A stretch of DNA of 64,000 nt from the NCBI GenBank assembly GCA_020636045.1, contig JACJYP010000017.1, positions 6,668-70,667 of the forward strand, written 5' to 3'. A program made the position numbers and the translations under genes. The notes under the pieces are model-generated. The model saw only the letters and a program-made list of their open reading frames with translations, searched no databases and was not told the DNA's origin. Source of the stretch: Lewinellaceae bacterium (GTDB taxonomy: Bacteria > Bacteroidota > Bacteroidia > Chitinophagales > Saprospiraceae). Of this stretch, positions 43,469 to 53,800 are shown piece by piece. Each line of letters begins with the position of its first letter. Positions within the stretch are counted from its first letter, which is position 1.

Positions 43469-45864
43469 CACCCGCCGCAGGGCTCCGCACCTACCTGCAA
43501 AACCTGCGTGCAGCCGCTACAGCATACCGGTATGGCGTATGGCCGCTGTTCTTTTTCTTCTTTTTTGGCAACGCCTTTCACAGCCCCGAATCCCTTCCGG
43601 AAACCACCGGACGGGGCGCCTGCGGCCCGAAGAAAGAAATGAGCGGCGGCTACACCTTTTTGCATCCCGATATCATCAACAAGAATGCAGCCTATGCGCC
43701 GTTTTTTATCAAATGGGATGATTATTACCAGCGCTTCTATTTCAACCGCGACGTACAACGTGAGGAGAACATCGAAGAATGGATCGGGCGTTTTTGCGGG
43801 CAGCCTGCTTTTGAAGACGTGGACTACCTCGTTTATCAGAGCAGCATAGAAGAACTGATCCGCCTGCGGAATGCCACCCTGGACCCTGAAAAGAAGACGC
43901 CCCTGCCTTACCAACTGGCCGGCAACACTTTTGCCGAAATGATCGTGTTCAACAAATGCACGGAGGTGATCGACTACCTGATGTACGCCAAAAAGTGCGA
44001 ACCCTACGTGACGGCCGGCGGCGACGGGTGGACGATCCCGGAACGCGATACGGCCGCCATGAACACCCTGATCAACGAAGGGCTCGGGCGATTCGGTCAG
44101 ACAAAGTCGTATTTCGTCAAACTCCGCTACACCTATCAGATCGTGCGCATGGCGCATTATTCGCACAACTGGGGCTACACCGTTGACCTTTACAATTACC
44201 TTTTCCCAAAACTGGACCTGAAAAAACCGAGTATCATCTACTACTGGACCCTCGGGCATCTCGCCGGCGCCCTGCAAAAACTGGGGAAATACCCCGAAGC
44301 TGCCTACGAGTACGCGCGCATCTTCCGGCACTGCCCCTCCAAACGCGCTCAGGCGTACCGGAGCTGGGTGATCCGCAACGACCAGGACTGGCTGCAAACG
44401 CTGCGGCTCTGTCGCAGCGACGCCGAGAAATCGACCCTGTACATCATGCGCGCCGGAGGCTCCCATACCCATGCCGTAGAGGACATGGCCGAGGTGTACA
44501 AACTCGATCCGCAGAATCCGCAACTCGACCTGCTGCTGGTGAGTGAAGTGCAGGAGCTGGAAAAAGCGCTGTTGCGCACCGAAGTCACGGATAAAAAATA
44601 CGGCACTGCCAGGGGCGCGCTGAAACGACAGCAGGCAGCACAGCACCTGCTCAACCTGCAAAGTTTCGTGCGCAGGGCGCTTCGGGAGAAAGGGCTCGCC
44701 AACACCAAACTGTGGCTGTGCATGAGCGGTTACCTCGAACTGCTGGCAGGTGATATCTACGCCGCGAACAATACTTTCAACCGCGCGGAAAAAAGTTTTG
44801 ACAACAAATCGGAATACGACAAACAACTGTACCGGCAACTCGAGATCTGGCGGGCCCTGCTGGAAATCCTCAAACTCGACCCCTCCAACGAGCAATACCG
44901 CGATATGATGGCATTCAAGGTCAGAAGCCTGGATGCCTTTAAATACAACCGTTACCTCGAACTGTTCCTGCAGGACTGGCTGTCAAAACGCTATGCGGAA
45001 AGCAAACATCCCGGCAAAGCCATACTCGCGGCTTATCCGCCCAAAGCCCTGCGCTACAACCCCGACCTGATCGTCATCGACGACCTCCTGAAACTGTCGC
45101 TGGAAGAAGACCCTGTGCTGTTGGAAAAAGCGATGAAGATCGACACGAACAACGAGCAGATCAGGGCGTTTTTGCTGGAAACAAAGGGCGCCTACCTGTT
45201 GAGCCTGGGACAACCCGAAGCTGCGCTGCTGACCCTGCGCGAGATCAAACCAACAGAGGAAGTTTCCCTCACGAAATACACGCCTTTCCGCGAAAAAGTG
45301 GGCGAGCGGATAAACCGGGAGGTTTCCGACAGTCTGTTCCTCAACCGACGGCAGATCGCCCAGAAAATACTCGACTTCGATTTCAGGGCCAAAGCGGCAC
45401 AAGCCGTCCGGGACAGCAGCGCGGCCTGGTACTACTATCTGATCGGACTGGGGTACTACAACATGTCCTATTTCGGATATGAATGGGAGGTGACGGATTT
45501 CTACAGGGATGGCTACAACCAGTTGAGGCTGGCGCAGGGGCCTGTTTTTCCGATGGCGGGCTCGCCCAACGGCAACCGCGAAAACATCGACCTGAGTCTG
45601 GCACATTCCTATTTCCAGAAAGCGCTCGAAGTGGCCTACAACCCCGAGATCGCGGCCCGCGCAGCCTTTATGGCAGCCAGGTGCCGGCAAAAGCAGTGGT
45701 TCTGCGCACCGGAATGCACGTACAGGCCGGGCAGCAAACTGATCCCGGTGCTGCCCGACGCGTACATGGACGAATACCGGCTGCTGATCAACCGTTATCC
45801 GAACACCCGGTTCTACCAGGCTGTCGTAAAAGAGTGCAAGTGGCTGGCGGCGTATGCGCGCTGA
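43432..45864 (+). CDS. large helical repeat protein, hypothetical
   Basis: An 810-residue protein; the start ATG at 43432 (MPNHSNTAKERITPAAG) is used, and an earlier in-frame start at 43294 would lie deep in the preceding gene. A hydrophobic stretch (about 36-50, WPLFFFFFFGNAF) may be an N-terminal anchor or signal. The rest is rich in TPR/SEL1-like helices (GHLAGALQKLGKYPEAAYEYARIFRH, QPEAALLTLREIK) and ends with DEYRLLINRYPNTRFYQ. Tetratricopeptide-like scaffold; partners unknown. It overlaps the lipoprotein gene by 37 nt, and the pairing of lipoprotein plus this protein looks like a conserved unit. Confidence 0.82.
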   Translation: MPNHSNTAKERITPAAGLRTYLQNLRAAATAYRYGVWPLFFFFFFGNAFHSPESLPETTGRGACGPKKEMSGGYTFLHPDIINKNAAYAPFFIKWDDYYQRFYFNRDVQREENIEEWIGRFCGQPAFEDVDYLVYQSSIEELIRLRNATLDPEKKTPLPYQLAGNTFAEMIVFNKCTEVIDYLMYAKKCEPYVTAGGDGWTIPERDTAAMNTLINEGLGRFGQTKSYFVKLRYTYQIVRMAHYSHNWGYTVDLYNYLFPKLDLKKPSIIYYWTLGHLAGALQKLGKYPEAAYEYARIFRHCPSKRAQAYRSWVIRNDQDWLQTLRLCRSDAEKSTLYIMRAGGSHTHAVEDMAEVYKLDPQNPQLDLLLVSEVQELEKALLRTEVTDKKYGTARGALKRQQAAQHLLNLQSFVRRALREKGLANTKLWLCMSGYLELLAGDIYAANNTFNRAEKSFDNKSEYDKQLYRQLEIWRALLEILKLDPSNEQYRDMMAFKVRSLDAFKYNRYLELFLQDWLSKRYAESKHPGKAILAAYPPKALRYNPDLIVIDDLLKLSLEEDPVLLEKAMKIDTNNEQIRAFLLETKGAYLLSLGQPEAALLTLREIKPTEEVSLTKYTPFREKVGERINREVSDSLFLNRRQIAQKILDFDFRAKAAQAVRDSSAAWYYYLIGLGYYNMSYFGYEWEVTDFYRDGYNQLRLAQGPVFPMAGSPNGNRENIDLSLAHSYFQKALEVAYNPEIAARAAFMAARCRQKQWFCAPECTYRPGSKLIPVLPDAYMDEYRLLINRYPNTRFYQAVVKECKWLAAYAR

Positions 45865-45869
45865 GCGGA

Positions 45870-46289
45870 TCAGTACATTTCCACCCCGCCGAAATGGAAG
45901 GCGCCTTCGATAGCGGCGTTCTCGTCGCTGTCGGAACCGTGCACGGCATTTTCGCCGACGCTGGTCGCGTATTTGGCGCGGATGGTGCCGGGAGCAGCGT
46001 TCGCCGGATTGGTGGCGCCGATCAGCGTGCGGAAATCTTCCACAGCGTTGTCTTTTTCCAGGATTGCCGCCACGATGGGGCCGCTGCTCATGAATTCGCA
46101 CAACTCGCCGTAGAAGGGGCGCTCTTTATGCACAGCGTAAAATTCGCCTGCTTTGTCGAGGCTCAGCCGGGTGAGTTTCATGGCCACGATGCGGAAGCCT
46201 GCGGCGTTGATCATCTGAAGGATGTTGCCAATATTACCGGCGCGCACAGCGTCGGGTTTGATCATGGTAAATGTGCGGTTACCTGCCAT
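45870..46289 (-). CDS. ndk: nucleoside diphosphate kinase
   Basis: A 139-residue NDK. The start at 46289 (MAGNRTFTMIKPDAV) is chosen; an in-frame ATG 75 nt earlier is upstream of the promoter. Signature: NAVHGSDSDENA with catalytic His117, and KPDAVRAGNIG near the N-terminus. It transfers the gamma-phosphate between nucleoside di- and triphosphates. It is convergent with the preceding gene (5-bp gap) and has a clear promoter at 46361-46389. Confidence 0.98.
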   Translation of the reverse strand: MAGNRTFTMIKPDAVRAGNIGNILQMINAAGFRIVAMKLTRLSLDKAGEFYAVHKERPFYGELCEFMSSGPIVAAILEKDNAVEDFRTLIGATNPANAAPGTIRAKYATSVGENAVHGSDSDENAAIEGAFHFGGVEMY

Positions 46290-46360
46290 TGTATGAACGT
46301 AGGTTGATGAATGATGCTGGTGAATTCGCCGGAAGACAAAGCCGTGTTCCGATCGAGCGC

Positions 46361-46389
46361 GCAAAGGTAGAGCAAGATTTTATTTCAAA
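46361..46389 (-). promoter_or_regulatory. Bacteroidota-type promoter for ndk
   Basis: Minus-strand TTTG (complement of 46386-46389), 17 nt, then TACCTTTG (complement of 46361-46368). It resembles TTTG-N19-TAnnTTTG with a slightly short spacer; the predicted leader is about 65 nt. Confidence 0.55.
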
Positions 46390-46457
46390 CAGAGGAGCAA
46401 AAAAGGTTTTCTGAAAAATAATATCCGGCGCACCCTGCATTTCATACGCGAATACCG

Positions 46458-46465
46458 TAGTTTTG
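46458..46465 (+). promoter_or_regulatory. TAGTTTTG -7 element for the DHH gene
   Basis: TAGTTTTG matches TAnnTTTG 54 nt upstream of the start at 46519. It lies in the divergent region shared with ndk; no clear -33 TTTG. Confidence 0.4.
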
Positions 46466-46518
46466 CCGGCCTTTTGACACCCAGGTTTGCCAAAGAATAT
46501 TCCCCTGGTACCCGAGCT

Positions 46519-47532
46519 ATGATGGAATTTCCGGCCGCGCTAAAAGAATTGGTCCACCGCCCGCAAAACGTGGCGATCCTGTCGCACCGCAACCCCGACG
46601 GCGATGCCATCGGCAGTTCGCTGGCCATGCGACACTACCTCGACCAGCACGGCCACACCGTCCACGTGCTGTTTCCTTCGGAATTTCCGGAAGAATTCGA
46701 AGCATTGCCCGGCGCCGCCGACATCCTGATCTGGGACATCCATACCGAGGAGTGCAAGCAGGTACTGAGCAAAAAAAACCTGTTTATCTTCCTGGATTTC
46801 AATGCTTTGAGCCGGATCGACAAGATGGGCGACTACGTGCGCAACCTGCCGGGCAAGCGCATCATGATCGATCATCACCTGTACCCCGACCAGATCGCGG
46901 ATTACATGTACAGCGAGCCCGAAGCCAGCAGCACCTGTGAAATGGTGTACCGCTTCATCGCCGGCATCGGCGACGGCCAGAAACTGAATCCCACAGTCGG
47001 AAAATGTATCTACACGGGTCTGGTGACCGATACGGGGTCTTTCCGCCACGCCACCAATGCGACCATATTCCGCATCGCCGCCGATCTCATCGATCGCGGC
47101 ACCGACGACCTCGCCGTGCAGGACATGATCTTCAATTCGCAAAAGGAAAAAAACCTGCGTCTGCTGGGTCATTGCCTTGCCAACCGGATGGAGTATATGC
47201 CGGAATACCGCACGGCGCTGATCTGGTTGTCGAAGAAGGATTACGAAATGTTCAACATCCAGCGCGGCGACACAGAAGGGATCGTCAATTACCTGCTCAG
47301 CATCAGGGACGTGCGGCTAGCGGCGTTTATCCACAACCAGCCTACCGTCGTCAAACTCAGCCTGCGCTCGAAAGGCGACTTCGACGTTCAGGATATCTGC
47401 AAAAAGCACTTCAACGGCGGCGGCCACAAGAACGCGGCAGGCGCCTATTCGCACGACAGTCTGAAAGCCACCATTCAAAAGTTCAAAGACCTGCTCCCCC
47501 AGTATAAAAGTGCCTTATGGAAAAAGAATTGA
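46519..47532 (+). CDS. nrnA: DHH family phosphoesterase, NrnA-like
   Basis: A 337-residue DHH/DHHA1 protein. The ATG at 46519 (MMEFPAALKELVH) is the first good start; the frame upstream opens only at a TTG (46474). DHH motif region: HRNPDGDAIGSS (about 25-36), ILIWDIHTEE, MIDHHLYPDQ (DHH at about 117-119) and the DHHA1 GGGHKNAAGA near the end. NrnA/Pap-type enzymes degrade short oligoribonucleotides and 3'-phosphoadenosine 5'-phosphate; the exact substrate cannot be told from sequence. Confidence 0.88.
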   Translation: MMEFPAALKELVHRPQNVAILSHRNPDGDAIGSSLAMRHYLDQHGHTVHVLFPSEFPEEFEALPGAADILIWDIHTEECKQVLSKKNLFIFLDFNALSRIDKMGDYVRNLPGKRIMIDHHLYPDQIADYMYSEPEASSTCEMVYRFIAGIGDGQKLNPTVGKCIYTGLVTDTGSFRHATNATIFRIAADLIDRGTDDLAVQDMIFNSQKEKNLRLLGHCLANRMEYMPEYRTALIWLSKKDYEMFNIQRGDTEGIVNYLLSIRDVRLAAFIHNQPTVVKLSLRSKGDFDVQDICKKHFNGGGHKNAAGAYSHDSLKATIQKFKDLLPQYKSALWKKN

Positions 47533-47580
47533 CCGGCAAAGAACCTTTTACTAGCTATTAAATCATTCATTTTCAAGAAA

Positions 47581-48432
47581 ATGCGTAAATTATTCATCCT
47601 GGCTGTTGCAGCCGCCGCCACCATGTTCGCCTGCGGGCAGAACGAGGGCGTCCAAACGGAACACGGCTTCCGTTTTGTAAACCACACCAACAAGGAAGGT
47701 AATAAACCCCAGCCCGGCGAGACCGTGCTCGTGCAGACTTACACCTACATCGGCGACTCGCTGATGGCAAGCACGCAGAAGAACTTCGGCGGACCGCGCG
47801 AATTCACGCTGTTCACCCCCGATCGCGCTCCCAAGCGCATCCCCGCTATTTACGACGCCCTGCTCCTCATGAGCGAAGGCGACAGCGGCACCGTCTATGA
47901 AGTGATCGATACGTTCCTCCAGAAATTCATTCCGCCGGCGCTGAAAGACAACAAGGAAGTGCGCTACGAAGTGGTACTGGTGGATATCATTACCGCCGAG
48001 GAAAAGGCAAAAGCGCTGGCAGAAGCACAGGCGCGCATTGCGGGCATCGAAACGCAGGTAAAAGCGACTGCTGCCGACTACAAGGCCGGCAAACTCGAGA
48101 GCCAGCTCACCAAGCAGGAGTCGGGCCTGAAAGTCATGATCCTGGACAAAGGCTCCGGCGCACCCATCCAGCAGGGCGAGAACATCAAGGTGGACTACTA
48201 CGGCGTGCTCACCGATGGCACCATGTTCGACAATTCCTTCGAACGCGGACAACCGCTGCCTTTCCCTGCCGGGGTCGGCCAGATGATCGCCGGCTTCGAC
48301 CAGGGCGTGATGTTCCTCAACCACGGTGGCAAAGCCTACTTCTTTATTCCGCCGCAGATCGGATACGGCGACCGTGCACAAGGCTCGATCCCGCCCAATT
48401 CGGAACTCATCTTCTACGTGGAAGTACTGTAA
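47581..48432 (+). CDS. exported FKBP-type peptidyl-prolyl isomerase, lipoprotein
   Basis: A 283-residue protein with signal MRKLFILAVAAAATMFAC (Cys18 lipidation expected). An N-terminal, FKBP-like region is followed by a helical linker (EEKAKALAEAQARIAGIE, KAGKLESQLTKQ) and a C-terminal FKBP domain (about 195-283: YYGVLTDGTMFDNSFERGQPLPFP, QGVMFLNHGGKAYFFIPPQIGYG, SIPPNSELIFYVEVL). It catalyses prolyl isomerisation of exported proteins in the periplasm. Starts 48 nt after the DHH gene. Confidence 0.92.
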   Translation: MRKLFILAVAAAATMFACGQNEGVQTEHGFRFVNHTNKEGNKPQPGETVLVQTYTYIGDSLMASTQKNFGGPREFTLFTPDRAPKRIPAIYDALLLMSEGDSGTVYEVIDTFLQKFIPPALKDNKEVRYEVVLVDIITAEEKAKALAEAQARIAGIETQVKATAADYKAGKLESQLTKQESGLKVMILDKGSGAPIQQGENIKVDYYGVLTDGTMFDNSFERGQPLPFPAGVGQMIAGFDQGVMFLNHGGKAYFFIPPQIGYGDRAQGSIPPNSELIFYVEVL

Positions 48433-48447
48433 GTACTGTTTTATTGA

Positions 48448-48500
48448 GGTTGAAAATGAACTTTGATCCGACGGATCGGGTTTGTTTTCAACCTTTTTTT
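48448..48500 (+). terminator. Rho-independent terminator of the FKBP gene
   Basis: GGTTGAAAA (48448-48456) pairs with TTTTCAACC (48485-48493) and is followed by TTTTTTT (48494-48500). An inner GATCCG-A-CGGATC stem strengthens the hairpin. Confidence 0.88.
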
Positions 48501-48595
48501 ATCCCCAGAGGCCTGATATGTGAATGCAGCGCTACCCTATCGCATAAGCATTCACCCTTTATTGATAACCAGTGTTTTAAAAATTTTCCGTTTCC

Positions 48596-49703
48596 ATGAC
48601 GATCGAACAACTCAAGGAGTTGAAGGATAAACTGGCGGTGTTAAGGAGGTATCTTTGACGTCGACAACCGCAAACGCGAAGTCGAAGACCTGAGCAGCCA
48701 AACCCTCGACCCCAATTTCTGGAGCGACCCCAAACGCGCCGAATCCATCCAACGCAAGATAGGCCTCAACCAGCGCTGGCTCGACGAATACGCCGGGCTG
48801 GCCCGCGAAGTGGACGACCTGGAAGGCCTCTTCGAATTTCAAAAAGAGGGAATGGCCTCCGAAGAAGAGGTGGACACCCAGTATGCCAAAAGCGCCGAAA
48901 TACTGGCTGATGCCGAATTCCGCAGCACCCTGAACCAGAAAGAGGACGAAATGTCGGCCGTGCTCACCATCAACGCCGGCGCCGGCGGCACCGAGGCGTG
49001 CGACTGGTCGGCCATGCTGCTGCGCATGTACCGCATGTGGGCCGAGCGCAGGGGCTTCAAGGTCAACGACCTGTTCGAACAGGACGGCGACGTAGCCGGC
49101 ATCAAATCGGCGAGCATCGAGATCGTGGGCGACTATGCCTATGGCTGGCTGAAAAGTGAAAACGGCGTGCACCGCCTGGTGCGCATCAGCCCTTTCAACG
49201 CGCAGGGGAAGCGGCAGACCTCCTTTTCGTCCGTATTCGTGTACCCCCTGGTGGACGACGACATCGAGATCAATATCCGCCCCGACGATATTGAAATGGA
49301 CGTATTCCGCGCTTCGGGCGCCGGCGGACAGCACGTCAACCGGACGGAATCGGCCGTGCGCCTGAAACACGTGCCCACCGGCATCGTCGTGGAATGCCAG
49401 GCCGAACGCAGCCAGCACCAGAACCGCGACCGGGCCATGCAAATGCTCCGCAGCCGGATATATGAACTCGAATTGCGCAAGCGTCAGGAGGAAAAAGACA
49501 AGATCGAGGCGGGCAAAAGCAAGATCGAATGGGGCAGCCAGATCCGCTCCTATGTGCTCGACGACCGCTGGGTGAAGGATCTGCGCAGCGGCTATAAGGT
49601 GCACAACCCCGATGTTGTGCTCGATGGCGACCTCGACGGCTTCCTCAAAGCCTATCTGATGTGGGAGCGCAACCCCACGGGTGTGGAAGTGGAAGAAGAA
49701 TAA
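48596..49703 (+). CDS. prfB: peptide chain release factor 2 (programmed +1 frameshift)
   Basis: RF2 is split by a programmed +1 frameshift. Frame one runs from ATG 48596 for 20 codons to CTT and then TGA (48656-48658); shifting by one base at CTT/TGAC joins the second frame at GAC 48657 and continues to the stop at 49701-49703, giving a 368-residue protein. The shift site has an internal Shine-Dalgarno-like AGGAGG at 48644-48649. The long frame starting at 48810 alone would miss the N-terminus. RF2 marks: SPF tripeptide (RISPFNAQG) and GGQ (GAGGQHVNR). It recognises UGA and UAA. Confidence 0.96.
48644..48659 (+). promoter_or_regulatory. prfB +1 recoding site
   Basis: AGGAGG (48644-48649), two codons (TAT CTT) then TGA C: the same order of elements as the autoregulatory RF2 frameshift site known in Escherichia coli, in which low RF2 favours the shift. 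Confidence 0.93.
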
Positions 49704-49709
49704 GCAATT

Positions 49710-49761
49710 GCCGTTGGCAGCGGCCGTGCCTAGTCACAGATACCTGCTGCCAACGGCTTTT
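49710..49761 (+). terminator. terminator-like inverted repeat after prfB
   Basis: GCCGTTGGCAG (49710-49720) pairs perfectly with CTGCCAACGGC (49747-49757), with a 26-nt loop and TTTT (49758-49761) running into the stop of the cyclase gene. The arms share GTTGGCAG with the repeat at 15898-16006, so it may also be a dispersed repeat. Confidence 0.65.
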
Positions 49762-50873
49762 CATCGCTCCAGAAAATACATCTCGATCTCACCCTTGTAT
49801 TTGGCGTTCACTTTGCCGCGGTGCTCATAGCGGTAGCGGTCTTTGGTGAGTTGGTACGTCGCTTCCGAAACGTTGACGCGCCCTTTTTCGCCGTTGCTTT
49901 CGAGGCGGGCCGCAATATTCACGTCGTCGCCCCAGATGTCGAATGCGAATTTGGTATTGCCCACCACGCCTGCGATCACCGATCCGCTGTGAATGCCGAT
50001 GCGGGCATCGAACGCCGTTCCCCCGGCCGCGGTGCGCCGCTCCTTTTCCGTGTCGATGAACTCAAGTATCTCCACGGCAGCGCCGACCATTTTCAGGGCA
50101 TGTTCTTCTGCTGAAACGGGCAATCCGCTGACGGCGAGGTAGGCGTCGCCGATGGTTTTGATCTTCTCGACGCCGTGTTTGCTGAAAATATCGTCGATGG
50201 TACGGAAGTAGTGGTCCAGTTCCTCGATCAGGGTTTCTGCAGGCATGCGTTCCGCGATCTTTGTAAATTCCACAAAATCGAGGAACAAAATGGATACATG
50301 GTCGAAGCGACGGGGTTTTACCTTGCCGTGCTGCTTGAGTTCCTCGGCGATCTCGTCGGGAAGGATATTCAGCAGCAGGTGTTCCGATTTTTCTTTCTCC
50401 TGCTGCAATTCGCTGGTCCGCAGCCGCACCTTTTCTTCGAGTTGTTCGTTGGCCACCTGCAAATCCGTCAGTAACTGCACGTTGTGTTTTTGCAGGTAAT
50501 ATTTCTCCACCGCCAGGTCGAGGGTGCGCTTCATTTCGGCCTGGTCCCAGGGTTTGGTGAGATAGCGGTAAATATTGCAGTTGTTGATGGCCTTTATGAT
50601 CACCTCGATATCGCTGAACCCCGTCAGGATGATCCGGACATTATTGATGTCCGAGGGAATTTGCTGAAAAAACTCCACGCCGGTGCAGACCGGCATGCGC
50701 TGGTCGGTCACGATGACGGGTACTTCCTCCTGCTTGATCATTTCAAGCGCCTCGGTATGCGATGTCGTGGTCAGCACCTTGAAATCGCGCCGGAACGCCG
50801 ATTTGAATACGAGGAGGTTGTCTTCTTCGTCGTCGATATACAGTACGGTTGGTCTCTCCGGTATACTCATCAA
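49761..50873 (-). CDS. response regulator with C-terminal adenylate cyclase domain
   Basis: A 370-residue protein. N-terminal receiver domain: acidic D14, D15 and phospho-acceptor Asp57 (VTDQRMP). A coiled-coil linker (about 125-165) is followed by a class III nucleotidyl cyclase domain: metal Asp199 (LFLDFVEFT) and Asp243 (KTIGDAYLAV). Substrate-specifying Lys239 (IKTIGD) and the Asp of FDIWGDDVN point to ATP, so the product is probably cAMP. Located 10 nt downstream of the giant kinase gene and very likely cotranscribed with it. Confidence 0.93.
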   Translation of the reverse strand: MMSIPERPTVLYIDDEEDNLLVFKSAFRRDFKVLTTTSHTEALEMIKQEEVPVIVTDQRMPVCTGVEFFQQIPSDINNVRIILTGFSDIEVIIKAINNCNIYRYLTKPWDQAEMKRTLDLAVEKYYLQKHNVQLLTDLQVANEQLEEKVRLRTSELQQEKEKSEHLLLNILPDEIAEELKQHGKVKPRRFDHVSILFLDFVEFTKIAERMPAETLIEELDHYFRTIDDIFSKHGVEKIKTIGDAYLAVSGLPVSAEEHALKMVGAAVEILEFIDTEKERRTAAGGTAFDARIGIHSGSVIAGVVGNTKFAFDIWGDDVNIAARLESNGEKGRVNVSEATYQLTKDRYRYEHRGKVNAKYKGEIEMYFLER

Positions 50874-50883
50874 AAAAGATGTT

Positions 50884-53800
50884 TTATGCTTGCTTGACCG
50901 GCAAGTAGATCACAAAAGTAGAACCTTTGCCGACTTCACTTTCGACCTCGATGCGGCCTTTATGGTCATTGATAATGCCATAACTGATCGACATGCCCAG
51001 GCCAGTGCCTTCGCCGACCGGTTTTGTGGTAAAGAACGGCTCGAACAGGCGCCTTTTCACCTCCTCCGTCATGCCGCTGCCCGTGTCAGAGATCGCAATC
51101 CTGATCTCGCTTTGGCTTTTGTCGTAGCGGGTGGCCAGGGTGATCGTGCCGGTGCCGTCGATCGCCTGCAAGGCGTTGTTGATGATGTTCATGAACACCT
51201 GGTTGATCTTCCCTGCAGCGCATTCGATGGGCGGAAGTTCGCCGTATTCGCGCACGATCTCCGCTTTTTTCCGGATCTGGCTTTGCAGGATCTCCAGCGT
51301 CGAATCGAGCCCTTCGTGGATATCCACGACCTTGTACTCGCCTTCGTCCAGGCGGCTGAAGTTGCGCAGGCTTTTGACGATGGTGACGGTGCGTTTGATG
51401 CCGTTCTGGATGCTTCTGAACATTTCGTCGCTGTCCTCCACCGTTTCTTCCACCAGCTGATGCAGGTTTTTATCGGCTATTTTTTTGAGGGCTTCCCGGT
51501 TGTCTTCGGCCGGATCGAGCGCCAGATACGCCTCCAGAGCCGTTTTCAGTTCTTCGAAATTCTGCTGGAGGTTGTTGACGCCGACGGACACGAAGTTGAT
51601 CGGGTTGTTGATCTCGTGTGCGAGACCTGCCGTGAGCTGACCCAGCGACGCCATTTTTTCGCTTTCCACCAGTTTGGCCTGCGCCAGTTTCAGATCGCCC
51701 AGCGACTTTTCAAGCGCATCGCGCTGCCGCATGACCTCCGCAGTACGATCGGCCACGATCTGTTCAAGGTGTTCGTACTGCAAGGCATTTTCGAGCGATA
51801 CGGCGATCTGGCCCGACAGCAATTTCAGGAATTGTACGCGTTGTTCGGTGAAAACGCCGCTGTTGAGGTTGTTATCGGCGTACAGGATGCCAATGAGCCG
51901 CCCCTGGTGCATGATCGGCAGGCACAGTATCGAGCGCAGTTGCTTTTTCCGGACGATGGGGTCGTTCATAAAGCGGTTGTCCTGCTGCGCATTGGAAAGA
52001 ACGAGGTCTTCTTTTGTGCGGATCACGAATTGTGCCACCGTTTCGGGAAAATAGGGATTGCCTTGCAATGGCACGGCCGACCAGGATTGCTTATTTGCTT
52101 CCCCGGTCGCGTTGCTCGCCTCGACCATCCAGCGGCCTTCGCGCTCGATCGCAAAAAAACCGTGCTGGGCGCCGGCATTTTCCACCAGTACGTGCATCAG
52201 TTGCGACATCAGTTTGTCGATCTGAATTTCGCCCGAAATGGCGAGCGCAGCCTTCATCAGCGAAAGCATGTCAATATCGCTGCCACTGTGAGAGCCGGAA
52301 CGTGTGACCATGCCGTCGCCACTGGCCTGTGCAGCCGGCGTTTCGACTTTCAGCCCGTAGCGGCGGTCGAGCCAGTTGGCTTTTGCAATCGCGCCCCATT
52401 TGTGGAAAAGCCGCCGGGATTCCAGCAGATATGGTTTGCCTTTCCCGGTATCGCCTCTCATGACCCAATAGCGGCCGAGCAGTTCGTTGACGAGCGCTTC
52501 GTCGTTCAGAAATTCGTTTTCCCTGGAAGCTGCGATCGCCTTTTCATACAACGTCAGCGCTTCTTGTTCCCTGTTTTGCACACTTGCCAGTTCGGCTTCC
52601 ACCAGGTATTGTTTCGACAGGGCGTTGGCGGGGTTGCTTTTGGCAAATTTCCGAATCGTAACGAGCAATTTGCGCGCCTGGCCGAGCGCACGCCGCTTTT
52701 TGCCGCCGGATGCCGTTTCTGCCGAGCGGATCAGGCTCAGCGCGTAATAAAAATACATCAGATACACATGCGGCGTCGCCAGCACGCTTTCGATATATTT
52801 AAAACACAATTCTCCGTTCGCGACAGCCGATTTCGTTTCTTCGAAGAAATAGTCCAGCTTCATGCGGATCATGTAATACACGCACAATCCGCTGTAATCT
52901 TTTCCTTTCAGATGTTGCTCCACCTGTATCCGCTCGTCGTAGGCCGGGCCCAGCAGGCGCGGTTCGGCTTCGCCGTCCTGCATGAGGTTGGCAATGGCCT
53001 GCCGCGGAATGTTCAGCCATCCGAGGCCTGTATATTGCTTGATCTTCAACAGGGCTGCTGCATAGGCGTCCAAATCATCTTTCAGGGCTGCCAGCGGCAT
53101 TCCCATGTAGAACTTGGTGGAACTGGCGTTGAAAATAGCATATGAAGCAAACAGAAAATCGCCGGTTTCGAGTCCTTTCTGGTAGGCGCTGTTCAATCCT
53201 TCCAGGGTGTCGCGGAAATGGTCGCGCCAGATGCGAATGAACCCCGAGTTCAGGAAGTAGACTTTGCTGAACGTAGTCACGTCCTTGAATTTTTCCAGCA
53301 GCCGCACGGCAATCTCGCCGAACTTCAGCCCTTCGTCAAATTCGAGGGTGCTTCCGCACATGACAAGACCGTATGTGGCGTACGCGAAGGTGGACTGTAC
53401 GTGGTTGCCATAGCGCACGGACAGGTTGATCTGCTTGAAAACGACCAGGGGAAACAGGTTGGGTGCGGCAAAATAGGACGCCGAGGCGGTGTACGGCAGC
53501 AATTCCATGACTGCCGACTGTACCGGATCGGTCATCACGGGCAGGTCAACCAGTTGATCGGCCGTTTTCCCGCGGAGCCGCAGTTTGGTGCCGATCAGGC
53601 TGCTGATAATGTGCAGTTTGCCGGGCTTTTTCGGGAAATTCACACCGAGCAGTTTCAGTATCTCCAGACTGGTGTTCAGCGCTTCCTCATTGCGCGTCAG
53701 CGAAATATAGCCCTGTATTTTTACGGTATACGCTTTAACCTTGTGAAGCAGCGCCACCGCCTTGTCGAACACCACCGACGCCAGCCGTTCCATTTCCTCC

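Noticed and set aside
48596..48658. prfB as a pseudogene broken by a stop codon
   Set aside because: The stop is the expected programmed recoding site with all elements present.
50683..53145. 820-codon plus-strand frame opposite the kinase gene
   Set aside because: Shadow of a well-supported kinase gene with clear motifs; no domain on the plus strand.
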